Under the pieces are notes generated by a model, which saw only the letters and a list, made by a program, of their open reading frames with translations, searched no databases and had not been told where the DNA came from. DNA of 9,544 bases from Bacillota bacterium (lineage in GTDB: Bacteria > Bacillota > Bacilli > Bacillales > Cytobacillaceae). The stretch lies in assembly GCA_023389895.1 (NCBI GenBank), contig JAEWDX010000298.1:1-9544 (forward strand), written 5' to 3'. This document shows, one piece after another, positions 1 to 6,294 of the stretch (positions are counted from its first letter, which is position 1; the number at the start of each line of letters is the position of its first letter). The translations under genes and the position numbers were made by a program.

Positions 1-118
1 ACTTCGGATTACCTTGAGGAGTTGTCCCTCAAATATGCCAAGGCATAAAAACAAAGTTTTTATTTAATTTGAAATCATGTTTAAAAGGAGTTTATTTATT
101 TCGTCACCCAGAAGCGAC
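1..118 (-). other. Probable 5' external leader of an rRNA operon (partial)
   Basis: Downstream of the P2-like promoter, the minus-strand transcript would start near 118 and run off the left edge. No open frame of note lies here. The first transcribed bases can fold as GTCGC / GTGAC (about 102-117), a start-proximal stem of the kind I associate with Bacillus rrn leaders. A second hairpin, TTGAGG / CCTCAA, lies near 13-31. The 16S gene itself is not in the window, so this identity rests on the promoter pair and on the B. subtilis order, where rrnA follows bofA. Confidence 0.5.
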
Positions 119-124
119 TTTTTT

Positions 125-153
125 AATATATCACTTTTGAATTATACTGTCAA
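125..153 (-). promoter_or_regulatory. Strong SigA promoter, rrn P2-like
   Basis: Read on the minus strand: -35 TTGACA (148-153), a 17-nt spacer, and -10 TATATT (125-130). An AT-rich stretch upstream (about 154-180) could act as an UP element. The likely start is the G at 118, within AAAAAAGTCG. Starting with G fits the known GTP-sensing behaviour of most B. subtilis rrn promoters. The near-consensus strength and position just after bofA point to an rRNA operon. Confidence 0.72.
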
Positions 154-200
154 CAACTTTTTAACATTAAATTAATTTGTTGTTTGTGACGACTTTTAAT

Positions 201-229
201 ATGTTACTACTTTTCATAATCACCGTCAA
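201..229 (-). promoter_or_regulatory. SigA promoter, rrn P1-like
   Basis: Read on the minus strand: -35 TTGACG (224-229), a 17-nt spacer, and a weaker -10 TAACAT (201-206). The predicted start, G at 193, sits in TTAAAAGTCG, nearly the same initiation context as the P2-like promoter 75 bp further on. A tandem pair with matching start contexts is typical of Bacillus rRNA operons. Confidence 0.58.
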
Positions 230-241
230 TACCTTTTTATA

Positions 242-362
242 AAAAAAATAAAGGGATATCCCAGCTAATAGCTTACATCCATAAAAATCTTAATTTATTT
301 AGGTTTTTTCATCACTATATATTAAAAATGGAATCTTTCACTTTTGATTTGAGATATCCCTT
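242..362 (-). terminator. Long-loop inverted repeat after bofA, possible terminator
   Basis: A perfect 10-bp inverted repeat, AAGGGATATC (251-260) and GATATCCCTT (353-362), encloses about 92 bases. On the minus strand the second arm is followed at once by TTTATTTTTTTT (242-252, overlapping the end of the arm). It begins 8 bases after the bofA stop codon and ends just before the rrn P1-like -35 element, so its position suits a bofA transcript terminator. The very long loop is unusual for an intrinsic terminator, so function is inferred. Confidence 0.45.
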
Positions 363-369
363 CATTACA

Positions 370-633
370 TTAAATTACCCATGTTTGAACTGCTACTAAT
401 GCAAATAAACCTGGTATTCCTAAAAGTCCCGATACACTAGCTGTAATTAGATTAATCGGAACATGAATACCAAATTGATTTCCAAATACATTAAGAAAAA
501 AAAGAAATAATGCTCCAATAAGTAGTTTAATTACTCCTTGTCCAATAAATCTAACGGGTTTAATCGGCGTACCAACAAATAAAAATAAGACGATTAATCC
601 ACCTAAAATAGAAATAATTATAATAGGTTCCAA
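370..633 (-). CDS. bofA: BofA, inhibitor of SpoIVFB-dependent pro-sigma-K processing
   Basis: BofA is an integral membrane protein of the mother-cell and forespore membranes. It holds the intramembrane protease SpoIVFB, with SpoIVFA, inactive until the forespore signals, which times sigma-K activation in sporulation. The product has two hydrophobic segments (about residues 3-21 and 36-50) and a conserved C-terminal half containing FGIHVPIN and SGLLGIPG. N48, H57, N61 and T64, residues reported as important for B. subtilis BofA function, are all present. The open frame runs upstream to 687, but I chose the TTG at 631-633: it follows AGAGGGGG (643-650) with about 9 bases of spacing and gives 87 residues, the B. 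subtilis length. The gene is last in the dnaX-ebfC-recR-yaaL direction, after a 179-bp gap that may hold its own mother-cell promoter. I found no convincing SigE site. Confidence 0.9.
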   Translation of the reverse strand: MEPIIIISILGGLIVLFLFVGTPIKPVRFIGQGVIKLLIGALFLFFLNVFGNQFGIHVPINLITASVSGLLGIPGLFALVAVQTWVI

Positions 634-812
634 GCAATAAAGCCCCCTCTCAACAACTTGTACGATCAATTTATGAGATAGAGGCACAAAAAATACCTAT
701 TATGAAGACGATTGAATAGAAATTTATCTCGCATGAACAGGCTATAAGACTCTAATTCAAAAAAATGAGAAAACCTAGATTCTAAATAGAGCATCAAAAC
801 AGCCCATCTATC

Positions 813-1028
813 TTATTGAATACTAATTTTTCGCCTTTTCACTTCTTTAAATAGAAAGAAATATTTTGCTTCAGCAATTTTCGCCTGATTTATAGCTTCT
901 GTTGATGGTTCAAAGCTTCTCTCGATTAATTGCTTTTGACTTACCCAAGAATCCTTAAATTCAGTCAGCCTATCTAAAAGCTTCTCATCGAATTCTTTTC
1001 GAAGCCAACCCTTTCTCCGAAATAGCAT
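813..1028 (-). CDS. yaaL: YaaL-type DUF2508 small protein
   Basis: A small charged soluble protein of 71 residues, similar to B. subtilis YaaL (DUF2508), whose function is unknown to me. It shows REFDEKL near the N terminus, a polar helical middle, and the conserved EAKYFFLFKE stretch near residues 53-62. No signal peptide or membrane segment is visible. I prefer the ATG at 1026-1028 over the upstream in-frame GTG at 1043, because the GGGGGTG just upstream would then serve as ribosome binding site with about 8 bases of spacing and the length approaches the 74 residues of B. subtilis. It lies 32 bp after recR in the same direction with no terminator between them, so it probably shares the dnaX-recR transcript. 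A role with recR is only suggested by conserved neighbourhood. Confidence 0.82.
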   Translation of the reverse strand: MLFRRKGWLRKEFDEKLLDRLTEFKDSWVSQKQLIERSFEPSTEAINQAKIAEAKYFFLFKEVKRRKISIQ

Positions 1029-1060
1029 ACAGCACACCCCCACTAATTAAAGCCTCATTA

Positions 1061-1657
1061 TTATATTTCTCTTCTTCCTTCTAACGCTTTAGAGAGTGTT
1101 ACTTCGTCAGCATATTCCAAATCTCCGCCAACTGGCAATCCATGTGCAATCCTAGTAGCTTTAATACCTGATGGCTTTAAGAGCCTTGAAATATACATCG
1201 CTGTTGCTTCGCCCTCAATATTAGGATTTGTTGCCAAAATAACCTCTTGCACTTCATCATTTTGTAACCTTTTCAAAAGATTAGGGATGTTAATATCCTC
1301 AGGACCAATTCCATCCATAGGGGAAATAGCACCTTGTAAAACATGATAAAGTCCATGATATTCCTTCATTTTTTCCATCGCAATAACATCTTTCGGATCT
1401 TGAACTACACATATAACAGAGCGATCCCTTCTCTGATCTTCGCAAATATAACAAGGATCCTGATCTGTAATATGACCACAAACAGAGCAGTACGTTAAAT
1501 TTCTTTTTGCATCGACTAAAGCCTTAGCAAAATCAAGCACGGTGTCTTCCTTCATATTTAATATAAAAAAAGCCAGACGAGCGGCCGTTTTCGGGCCGAT
1601 ACCTGGCAATTTCATAAAGCTGTCAATTAGCTTTGATATCGGTTCAGGATAATGCAT
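1061..1657 (-). CDS. recR: Recombination mediator protein RecR
   Basis: RecR works with RecO, and in some species RecF, to load RecA on single-stranded gaps coated with SSB. It forms a ring or clamp on DNA. The 198 residues match the B. subtilis length exactly. In order: helix-hairpin-helix DNA-binding segment with LPGIGPKTAAR (about 17-27), a four-cysteine zinc motif (C57, C60, C69, C72), a Toprim domain starting at VICVVQDP (about 81) with ATNPNIEGEATA (about 142-153), and the C-terminal GLPVGGDLEYADE region (about 173-185). The ATG follows AAAGGAGG with normal spacing. The gene lies 37 bp after ebfC, with no terminator visible in between, as part of the dnaX-ebfC-recR cluster conserved widely in bacteria. 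Confidence 0.98.
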   Translation of the reverse strand: MHYPEPISKLIDSFMKLPGIGPKTAARLAFFILNMKEDTVLDFAKALVDAKRNLTYCSVCGHITDQDPCYICEDQRRDRSVICVVQDPKDVIAMEKMKEYHGLYHVLQGAISPMDGIGPEDINIPNLLKRLQNDEVQEVILATNPNIEGEATAMYISRLLKPSGIKATRIAHGLPVGGDLEYADEVTLSKALEGRREI

Positions 1658-1694
1658 TTATTCTTCCTCCTTTACGAAAAGCACCTAACGAGGG

Positions 1695-2021
1695 TTAAAA
1701 CATTCCTGGAAGGTTCATCCCTTTCGTAAATTGACCCATTGTATTATTCGACAAGTCATCTGCCTTTTTCAATGCATCATTTGTAGCAGCAAGCACAAGA
1801 TCTTGAAGCATTTCAATATCTTCTGGATCAACAACCTCTTCTTTAATGTTCACTTCTATTACTTGTTTATGACCAGAAACGATAACTGTAACCATTCCGC
1901 CGCCAGCGGTACCTTCAATTCTTTCCTCGCCAAGCTTTTCTTGAGCCTCTACCATTTTCTTCTGCATTTTTTGCATTTGCTTCATCATATTTTGCATATT
2001 TCCCATTCCACCACGCATCAT
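1695..2021 (-). CDS. ebfC: YbaB/EbfC family nucleoid-associated protein (YaaK)
   Basis: EbfC/YbaB proteins are small dimeric DNA-binding proteins, described as nucleoid-associated and almost always encoded between dnaX and recR. The 108 residues start with a methionine- and lysine-rich helix (MQNMMKQMQKMQKKM), followed by the family core IEGTAGGGMVTV (about 35-46), VVDPEDIEMLQDLV (about 63-76) and AATNDALKKA, and end in the usual GMNLPGMF tail. Two adjacent ATG codons (2019-2021 and 2016-2018) are available behind AGGAGG, with 5 and 8 bases of spacing. The second would give 107 residues as in B. subtilis, while MMRGG starts occur in other Bacillus species, so the exact start is ambiguous by one residue. 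It lies 23 bp after dnaX, which suggests co-transcription. Confidence 0.96.
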   Translation of the reverse strand: MMRGGMGNMQNMMKQMQKMQKKMVEAQEKLGEERIEGTAGGGMVTVIVSGHKQVIEVNIKEEVVDPEDIEMLQDLVLAATNDALKKADDLSNNTMGQFTKGMNLPGMF

Positions 2022-2044
2022 TTATTCCTCCTGTATCAATAAAT

Positions 2045-3733
2045 TTATTCTATTATTTCAATTAATTCATCGCCAAATAGTTTCCTTGCTTCGGCTACCA
2101 ATGGTTCTTCTTCTTTTGAACCTAAATGTCCTTCTTGCTCTTGTTCATCATTGCGTTGATTTTGTAAAAAATCTTTTCTAACATTTTGCCATTGTTCATT
2201 CGGAATCCCAATGATCTGTATCTGATTTCCAAATAGTTCGCTCAACATACTAGAAAATGCATCTACAAATTTCACATTATCCATTGCCATTTGGCAGTGA
2301 ATCTCATGTTTAAATTTTATAACCATTGCATTCCCTGAAGCTGCGACTGGCTCAGCCTCATTTAACAGGGCAGCGTGTGAAGGCATAAGCCGTTCACGAA
2401 TTTCACCCCAGCGGCTTTTGATGGCAATCAAATCAGATTTTGTCGCTTGCTTTAATAGCTCATTCACTTTTCCGATAGGTGCTTGAAAACCTTTACGAGA
2501 AGTTCTTGGCTGCTTTTTTTGTCCTTCATGCTGTTCATCCTTTAGAACCGTAACACCTTGCTGCTTTAGTTGATTGATTTCCTGCTCAAGATGAGCAATT
2601 TTCTGAAGAAGTGGTTGAATATCGCTAGAAGCAACCTGCTGTTCTTTTCTTTCAAGCTGACTCAGCTTCATCATCGCTACTTCTAGAAAGATTCTTGGGT
2701 GATTTGTCCATCGCATTTCCTGTTGCGCTTTATTAAGCACTTCAATAAGATCATAGATGTCTTCTTGATTTAATCTATTTGCTAAAGATTGGAATTCATC
2801 ATCGAGCATAACTCTTTCTAATGATTCCTCTAAACGCGGTGCCGCTTTAAACAGCAGCATATCGCGAAAATAAAAAATAAAATCCTCCATAAACCTAGCC
2901 GGATCCTTACCTTGAAAAAGCAATTCCTCTAAATATTCTAAAGCTAAGGCTGCATCCTTCTCCATTACGGCATTTGCTAATTTAGTAAGAAACCCTTGCG
3001 AAACAGCACCAGTAACGGTAAGCGCATCTTCCAATGTCACGCGATCCTGACTAAATGAAATCGCTTGATCGAGCAAGCTTAAGGCATCACGCATTCCGCC
3101 TTCAGCCGCTCTTGCAATAATATGCAATGCTTGTTCATCATATTGGGCACCTGTCTCATCAACAATATGCTTCATTCTTCCAACAATCGCCTTTGCTGTA
3201 ATCCGCTTAAAATCAAAACGCTGACATCTTGAAATAATCGTGAGCGGAATTTTATGTGGCTCTGTTGTTGCTAAAATAAAGATAACATGTCTTGGAGGTT
3301 CTTCAAGTGTTTTTAATAAGGCATTGAATGCACCGATAGAGAGCATATGTACTTCATCAACAATATAGACCTTATATTTCACAGAGTTAGGGGCATATTT
3401 TACTTTATCACGAATATCTCTAATCTCTTCTACACCGTTGTTTGAAGCAGCATCGATTTCAATCACATCAGAAATTGATCCGTCTGTTATTCCCTTACAT
3501 GAAGGGCATTCATTACACGGCTCATTAATAGGGGATCGTTCACAGTTAACAGCTTTTGCTAAAATTTTCGCAGCACTTGTCTTCCCTGTCCCACGAGGAC
3601 CCGAAAATAAATATGCATGTGAGATTTTTTGTTGAAGCAGGGCGTTTTGCAATGTTTTGGTTACATGCTCTTGTCCAACAACATCGATAAAGCTCTGCGG
3701 ACGCCAAACCCGATATAAAGCTTGATAACTCAT
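2045..3733 (-). CDS. dnaX: DNA polymerase III subunit tau/gamma (clamp loader)
   Basis: DnaX is the ATPase core of the clamp loader, which opens the DnaN ring and links it to primed template; its C-terminal part binds polymerase and helicase. In the 562-residue protein: Walker A GPRGTGKT (about 45-52), zinc-module cysteines C64, C73, C76 and C79, Walker B IVDEVHML (about 124-131), sensor 1 ILATTEPHK, the SRC motif with R169, and sensor 2 GGMRDALSLLDQ with R215. These follow E. coli numbering closely. A short predicted coiled coil (about 375-395) precedes a low-complexity linker and the C-terminal domain. The frame is open upstream to an ATG at 3769, but that codon overlaps the predicted -10 element. 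I chose the ATG at 3731-3733 behind AAGGGGG with 7 bases of spacing; B. subtilis DnaX is about the same length. A possible -1 frameshift site lies at codons 405-407. Confidence 0.97.
   Translation of the reverse strand: MSYQALYRVWRPQSFIDVVGQEHVTKTLQNALLQQKISHAYLFSGPRGTGKTSAAKILAKAVNCERSPINEPCNECPSCKGITDGSISDVIEIDAASNNGVEEIRDIRDKVKYAPNSVKYKVYIVDEVHMLSIGAFNALLKTLEEPPRHVIFILATTEPHKIPLTIISRCQRFDFKRITAKAIVGRMKHIVDETGAQYDEQALHIIARAAEGGMRDALSLLDQAISFSQDRVTLEDALTVTGAVSQGFLTKLANAVMEKDAALALEYLEELLFQGKDPARFMEDFIFYFRDMLLFKAAPRLEESLERVMLDDEFQSLANRLNQEDIYDLIEVLNKAQQEMRWTNHPRIFLEVAMMKLSQLERKEQQVASSDIQPLLQKIAHLEQEINQLKQQGVTVLKDEQHEGQKKQPRTSRKGFQAPIGKVNELLKQATKSDLIAIKSRWGEIRERLMPSHAALLNEAEPVAASGNAMVIKFKHEIHCQMAMDNVKFVDAFSSMLSELFGNQIQIIGIPNEQWQNVRKDFLQNQRNDEQEQEGHLGSKEEEPLVAEARKLFGDELIEIIE
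2493..2519 (-). other. Candidate -1 programmed frameshift site in dnaX
   Basis: On the minus strand, dnaX reads CAA AAA AAG in frame, which contains the heptamer A AAA AAG (2513-2519), identical to the E. coli dnaX slippery site. After a -1 slip, the next codons encode AAKNFS followed by TAA (2493-2495). This would give a product of about 413 residues that keeps the ATPase domains and loses the C-terminal domain, like E. coli gamma (431 residues). I see no strong downstream stem-loop, and the AAGGA just upstream is closer than the usual stimulator, so efficiency is uncertain. Confidence 0.45.
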
Positions 3734-3767
3734 TGACACGCCCCCTTCCCATTTATTCTCCTCAATC

Positions 3768-3797
3768 ATTATACCTTATCCAAATTCCTTTTTACAA
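3768..3797 (-). promoter_or_regulatory. SigA promoter for dnaX
   Basis: On the minus strand: -35 TTGTAA (3792-3797), an 18-nt spacer, and a perfect -10 TATAAT (3768-3773). A start near 3761 leaves a leader of about 27 bases with the ribosome binding site before the dnaX ATG at 3733. It lies downstream of the SRP RNA terminator, so it separates the dnaX cluster from scr. The 3774-3930 stretch holds nothing else I can support. Confidence 0.72.
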
Positions 3798-3933
3798 AGA
3801 AAAGCGGAAGCACCTTCAAACAATTAAATTGCAGATTATTTCCATGGTAATTATTTGAAGAATTCCTCCTTAATGCTCTAACGACATATGGACTGAACTT
3901 ATCTCAACTTTAAGAAAGAGAATCTTATATTGC

Positions 3934-3965
3934 TAAAAAAACTCATCCCAATAAGAGATGAGTTT
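3934..3965 (-). terminator. Intrinsic terminator of the SRP RNA gene
   Basis: Read on the minus strand, AAACTCATC and GATGAGTTT form a perfect 9-bp stem around a 9-base loop, followed by a run of seven T (3934-3940). On the plus strand no T-run follows, so it works leftward. It lies about 15 bases after the mature 3' end of the SRP RNA. Confidence 0.88.
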
Positions 3966-3979
3966 GATTATTATAGTTA

Positions 3980-4254
3980 AACTGCCGTGCACCTTCCTTC
4001 GACTGACGCCCATAAGCGTTACTTAAGCAGTTAGCTCAGCCCAGGCAACCCTGCGGCACATGAGATGGTCCACTTAATGCTGCTTCCTTCCGGACCTGAC
4101 ATAGTTCATGGATTCCCATTGCGCAGGACCAGAGCGTCAACACCACTTACTTAAGGCAGACCCTACAGGACATCAGCCTCAGGAAGGGATTCAGCCTCGC
4201 TAGAGCGGATTGCGAATACAGGGCACCGCTACCTCCCCGCCTAGCACGGCAAAG
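3980..4254 (-). ncRNA. scr: Signal recognition particle RNA, large Gram-positive type (scRNA)
   Basis: This is the RNA core of the SRP, which binds Ffh and targets ribosomes making membrane proteins to FtsY. The minus strand carries the universal S-domain loop CAGGTCCGGAAGGAAGCAGC (about 4077-4099), with the GGAA tetraloop, and the symmetric Ffh-binding loop region around it. The 5' part, with GGGGAGGTAGCGGTGCC (about 4221-4237), is the Alu domain found in Bacillus scRNA but not in E. coli 4.5S RNA. The ends pair: GCCGTGC (4244-4250) with GCACGGC (3984-3990). The length of about 275 nt is close to the mature 271 nt of B. subtilis. It lies between tadA and dnaX, as in B. subtilis. Exact mature ends are approximate because they depend on processing. 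Confidence 0.95.
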
Positions 4255-4295
4255 TTGAAACCATATTTAGTTGCATCATAAGTGACGCATATATA

Positions 4296-4324
4296 ATTAT
4301 ACTAATTGTGCTGCTAAAAAGCAA
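4296..4324 (-). promoter_or_regulatory. SigA promoter of the SRP RNA gene
   Basis: On the minus strand: a perfect -10 TATAAT (4296-4301), a 17-nt spacer and a weak -35 TTGCTT (4319-4324). A start near 4289 and the end of the terminator near 3934 give a precursor of about 356 nt, close to the 354-nt pre-scRNA described in B. subtilis. The promoter begins 20 bases after the tadA stop codon, so scr can be made independently of tadA. Confidence 0.65.
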
Positions 4325-4343
4325 TTCCTAATCCTTTTTATTC

Positions 4344-4844
4344 TTATTCGCTAGAAGCTTCCTTTAGCATTTGCCTCTCTTTTCTTTTTCGTTCTCTTAA
4401 TTCTTTGAAAAAATCTGTCAAAAGCACTCCACATTCTTTTTCAAGAACCCCTGCTACAACCTCACTCGTATGATTGAAACGTTGATCTTGAAGAAGGTTC
4501 ATTAACGTTCCCGCACAGCCACCCTTCGGATCAACTGCACCATAAACAACCCTCTTTATTCGCGAAAGAATAATAGCCCCAGAACACATCGGACAAGGCT
4601 CGAGCGTAACATAAAGTTCGGCATCCTCCAATCTCCACGTTCCCATCCGCTGACAAGCTTGATCAATGGCAAGTAGCTCTGCATGGGCAATCGCATTTTG
4701 CTTTGATTCTCGTAAATTATGGGCGCTTGCAATAATTTCCCCATTTAGGACAATCACAGCACCAATTGGTACTTCATTAATTTGTTTCGCCTTTTTCGCC
4801 TCAATTATCGCTTCTAGCATATATTTCTCATCCGTTCGAGCCAT
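4344..4844 (-). CDS. tadA: tRNA adenosine(34) deaminase TadA
   Basis: TadA deaminates adenosine 34 to inosine in tRNA-Arg(ACG), which lets one tRNA read CGU, CGC and CGA. The zinc-dependent cytidine-deaminase fold is clear: EVPIGAV (about 24-30), the HAE motif with zinc ligand H54 and proton-shuttling E56, and PCPMC with zinc ligands C84 and C87. Downstream, the DPKGGCAGTLMNLLQ and RFNH segments are typical of bacterial TadA and its tRNA binding. The frame is open to an ATG at 4862, but I prefer the ATG at 4842-4844: AAAAGGGTG precedes it by 6 bases, and 166 residues is nearer the 161 of B. subtilis. The upstream ATG is only about 13 bases from the predicted transcript start and lacks a good site. 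The neighbour scr, next in the same direction, has its own promoter. Confidence 0.96.
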   Translation of the reverse strand: MARTDEKYMLEAIIEAKKAKQINEVPIGAVIVLNGEIIASAHNLRESKQNAIAHAELLAIDQACQRMGTWRLEDAELYVTLEPCPMCSGAIILSRIKRVVYGAVDPKGGCAGTLMNLLQDQRFNHTSEVVAGVLEKECGVLLTDFFKELRERKRKERQMLKEASSE

Positions 4845-4880
4845 TCGCTGCACCCTTTTCATTTTCCATTGAATGATTGA

Positions 4881-4889
4881 ATTATATCA
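4881..4889 (-). promoter_or_regulatory. Extended -10 promoter for tadA
   Basis: On the minus strand TGATATAAT, an extended -10 (TGn plus TATAAT), occupies 4881-4889. The -35 region at 17 bp spacing (TGAAAG) is poor, as is common for extended -10 promoters. The start would be near 4875, about 30 bases before the preferred tadA ATG. It lies in the 163-bp gap shared with the divergent sleL. Confidence 0.6.
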
Positions 4890-5007
4890 TTACTTTCTAA
4901 ATTCTTTCATAAAATGGTTAGAGATATTCATTTTTATATAAACAGGCATGGACAGTGTTCCTAACACATGCATGAAATTTATTTTTACAGAAAAAGGAGG
5001 GAATCAT

Positions 5008-6294
5008 TTGCAAATTCATGTTGTTCAACAGAATCAAACATTAACAGGCATCGCAAGCGCTTATGGAACAACTGTTAATGAACTAGTTCAGGCTAATGAA
5101 ATTCCTAATCAAAATAATCTCGTCGTTGGACAGGCGATTGTCATCCCTATTGTTGGTCAATTTTATTGGGTACAAAGCGGGGATAGTCTTTATTCTATTT
5201 CTAAGAAATTCGGAATTTCCTATCAGGAGCTTGCGAATATTAATCGAATTTCGATAAATTCACCACTGCAAATCGGGATGAGGCTGTACATCCCACCGCA
5301 AGCAAAAACAAATGCAGAATTTAACGCTTATGTAGAACCACGTGGGACAACTGTTGCTCCGATATTAGAAACAAGTGCTAGAGAAGCTGCACCATATTTA
5401 ACTTATTTAGCTCCCTTTAGCTTTCAAGCTCTTCGTGATGGATCAATGAAAGAACCACTTCTAAATAATTTCCCTGCAATTGCCAAGGCAAATAACAATG
5501 TTTTAATGATGGTCATTACCAATCTAGAAAACGACCAATTCAGTGCAGAGCTTGGACAAATCCTTCTCAATGATATCGCGATTCAAGATAAATTTCTCAA
5601 TAATATCGTAGAAACAGCAAGGAAATACGGTTTTAAAGACATTCATTTCGACTTTGAACATTTATTTCCTAAAGACCGTGAAGCGTACAATCGCTTTCTT
5701 AGAAAAGCAAAATCACGGTTTAGACAAGAAGGCTGGTTCATTTCATCCGCTTTAGCACCGAAAACAAGCGCCACGCAAAAAGGGGAATGGTATGAAGCAC
5801 ATGACTATAAAGCACATGGGGAAATTGTCGACTTTGTCATCATTATGACTTATGAATGGGGCTATAGTGGCGGACCAGCTATGGCTGTATCTCCTATTGG
5901 CCCTGTTAGACAAGTATTAGAATATGCGATAAGTGAAATACCCTCATCCAAAATTTTAATGGGGCAAAATTTATATGGCTATGTCTGGACTTTACCATTT
6001 GTCCAAGGGACTGTCGCAAAGGCAATCAGTCCGCAGCAAGCCATTCAGATAGCGGCCGAAAATAATGTCGCTATTTTGTATGATCAAAAGGCCCAGGCCC
6101 CATTCTTCAACTTTATAGATGAAGCAGGAAAGGAGCATGAAGTTTGGTTTGAAGATGCTCGTTCGATTCAAGCGAAATTCAATTTAATAAAAGAGCTTAA
6201 ACTAAGAGGAATGAGCTATTGGAAGCTCGGTCTTTCTTTCCCACAAAATTGGCTACTAATTGCTGATAATTTTAATGTAGAGAAAAGGACTTAA
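5008..6294 (+). CDS. sleL: SleL/YaaH spore cortex-lytic N-acetylglucosaminidase
   Basis: SleL acts in germinating spores on cortex peptidoglycan fragments, cutting after N-acetylglucosamine; it is stored in the spore coat. Two LysM peptidoglycan-binding repeats (about residues 3-47 and 53-97) precede a glycoside hydrolase family 18 domain (about 110-420). The catalytic strand reads DIHFDFE with E217 as likely acid. The first aspartates of the usual DxxDxDxE motif are replaced, as also in B. subtilis YaaH. The C-terminal YWKLGLSFPQNWLL is typical of the family. There is no signal peptide, as expected for a coat protein made in the mother cell. Although an ATG lies at 4948, I chose TTG 5008-5010, because AAAGGAGGG lies 6 bases upstream and the 428 residues then match the 427 of B. 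subtilis and begin right at LysM1. Sigma-E control is expected from family knowledge, but no clear site was found. Confidence 0.95.
   Translation: MQIHVVQQNQTLTGIASAYGTTVNELVQANEIPNQNNLVVGQAIVIPIVGQFYWVQSGDSLYSISKKFGISYQELANINRISINSPLQIGMRLYIPPQAKTNAEFNAYVEPRGTTVAPILETSAREAAPYLTYLAPFSFQALRDGSMKEPLLNNFPAIAKANNNVLMMVITNLENDQFSAELGQILLNDIAIQDKFLNNIVETARKYGFKDIHFDFEHLFPKDREAYNRFLRKAKSRFRQEGWFISSALAPKTSATQKGEWYEAHDYKAHGEIVDFVIIMTYEWGYSGGPAMAVSPIGPVRQVLEYAISEIPSSKILMGQNLYGYVWTLPFVQGTVAKAISPQQAIQIAAENNVAILYDQKAQAPFFNFIDEAGKEHEVWFEDARSIQAKFNLIKELKLRGMSYWKLGLSFPQNWLLIADNFNVEKRT

Noticed and set aside
697..704. CATAATAG as a possible sigma-E -10 element for bofA
   Set aside because: No acceptable -35 at 14-16 bp upstream; the match could be chance in AT-rich DNA.
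705..812. Possible terminator between yaaL and bofA
   Set aside because: A T-rich run (about 760-766 on the minus strand) is present, but only weak, interrupted stems precede it; I could not support a terminator.
1731..2042. Plus-strand frame of 103 residues opposite ebfC, cysteine- and histidine-rich
   Set aside because: It is the antisense shadow of ebfC, whose codon pattern and family match are clear; it has no ribosome binding site.
3438..3635. Plus-strand frame opposite the dnaX ATPase domain
   Set aside because: Antisense shadow of conserved dnaX motifs, with no supporting signal.
3819..3845. Nine-codon reading frame (ATG at 3845 on the minus strand) between scr and dnaX, with AGGAGG further upstream
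   Set aside because: The distance from AGGAGG to the ATG is about 17 bases, too long, and the frame lies upstream of the dnaX promoter, so it would not be on the dnaX transcript.
4908..4915. CATAAAAT as a possible sigma-E -10 for sleL
   Set aside because: The -10 match is good, but the region 14-16 bp upstream does not resemble the sigma-E -35, so I did not annotate it.
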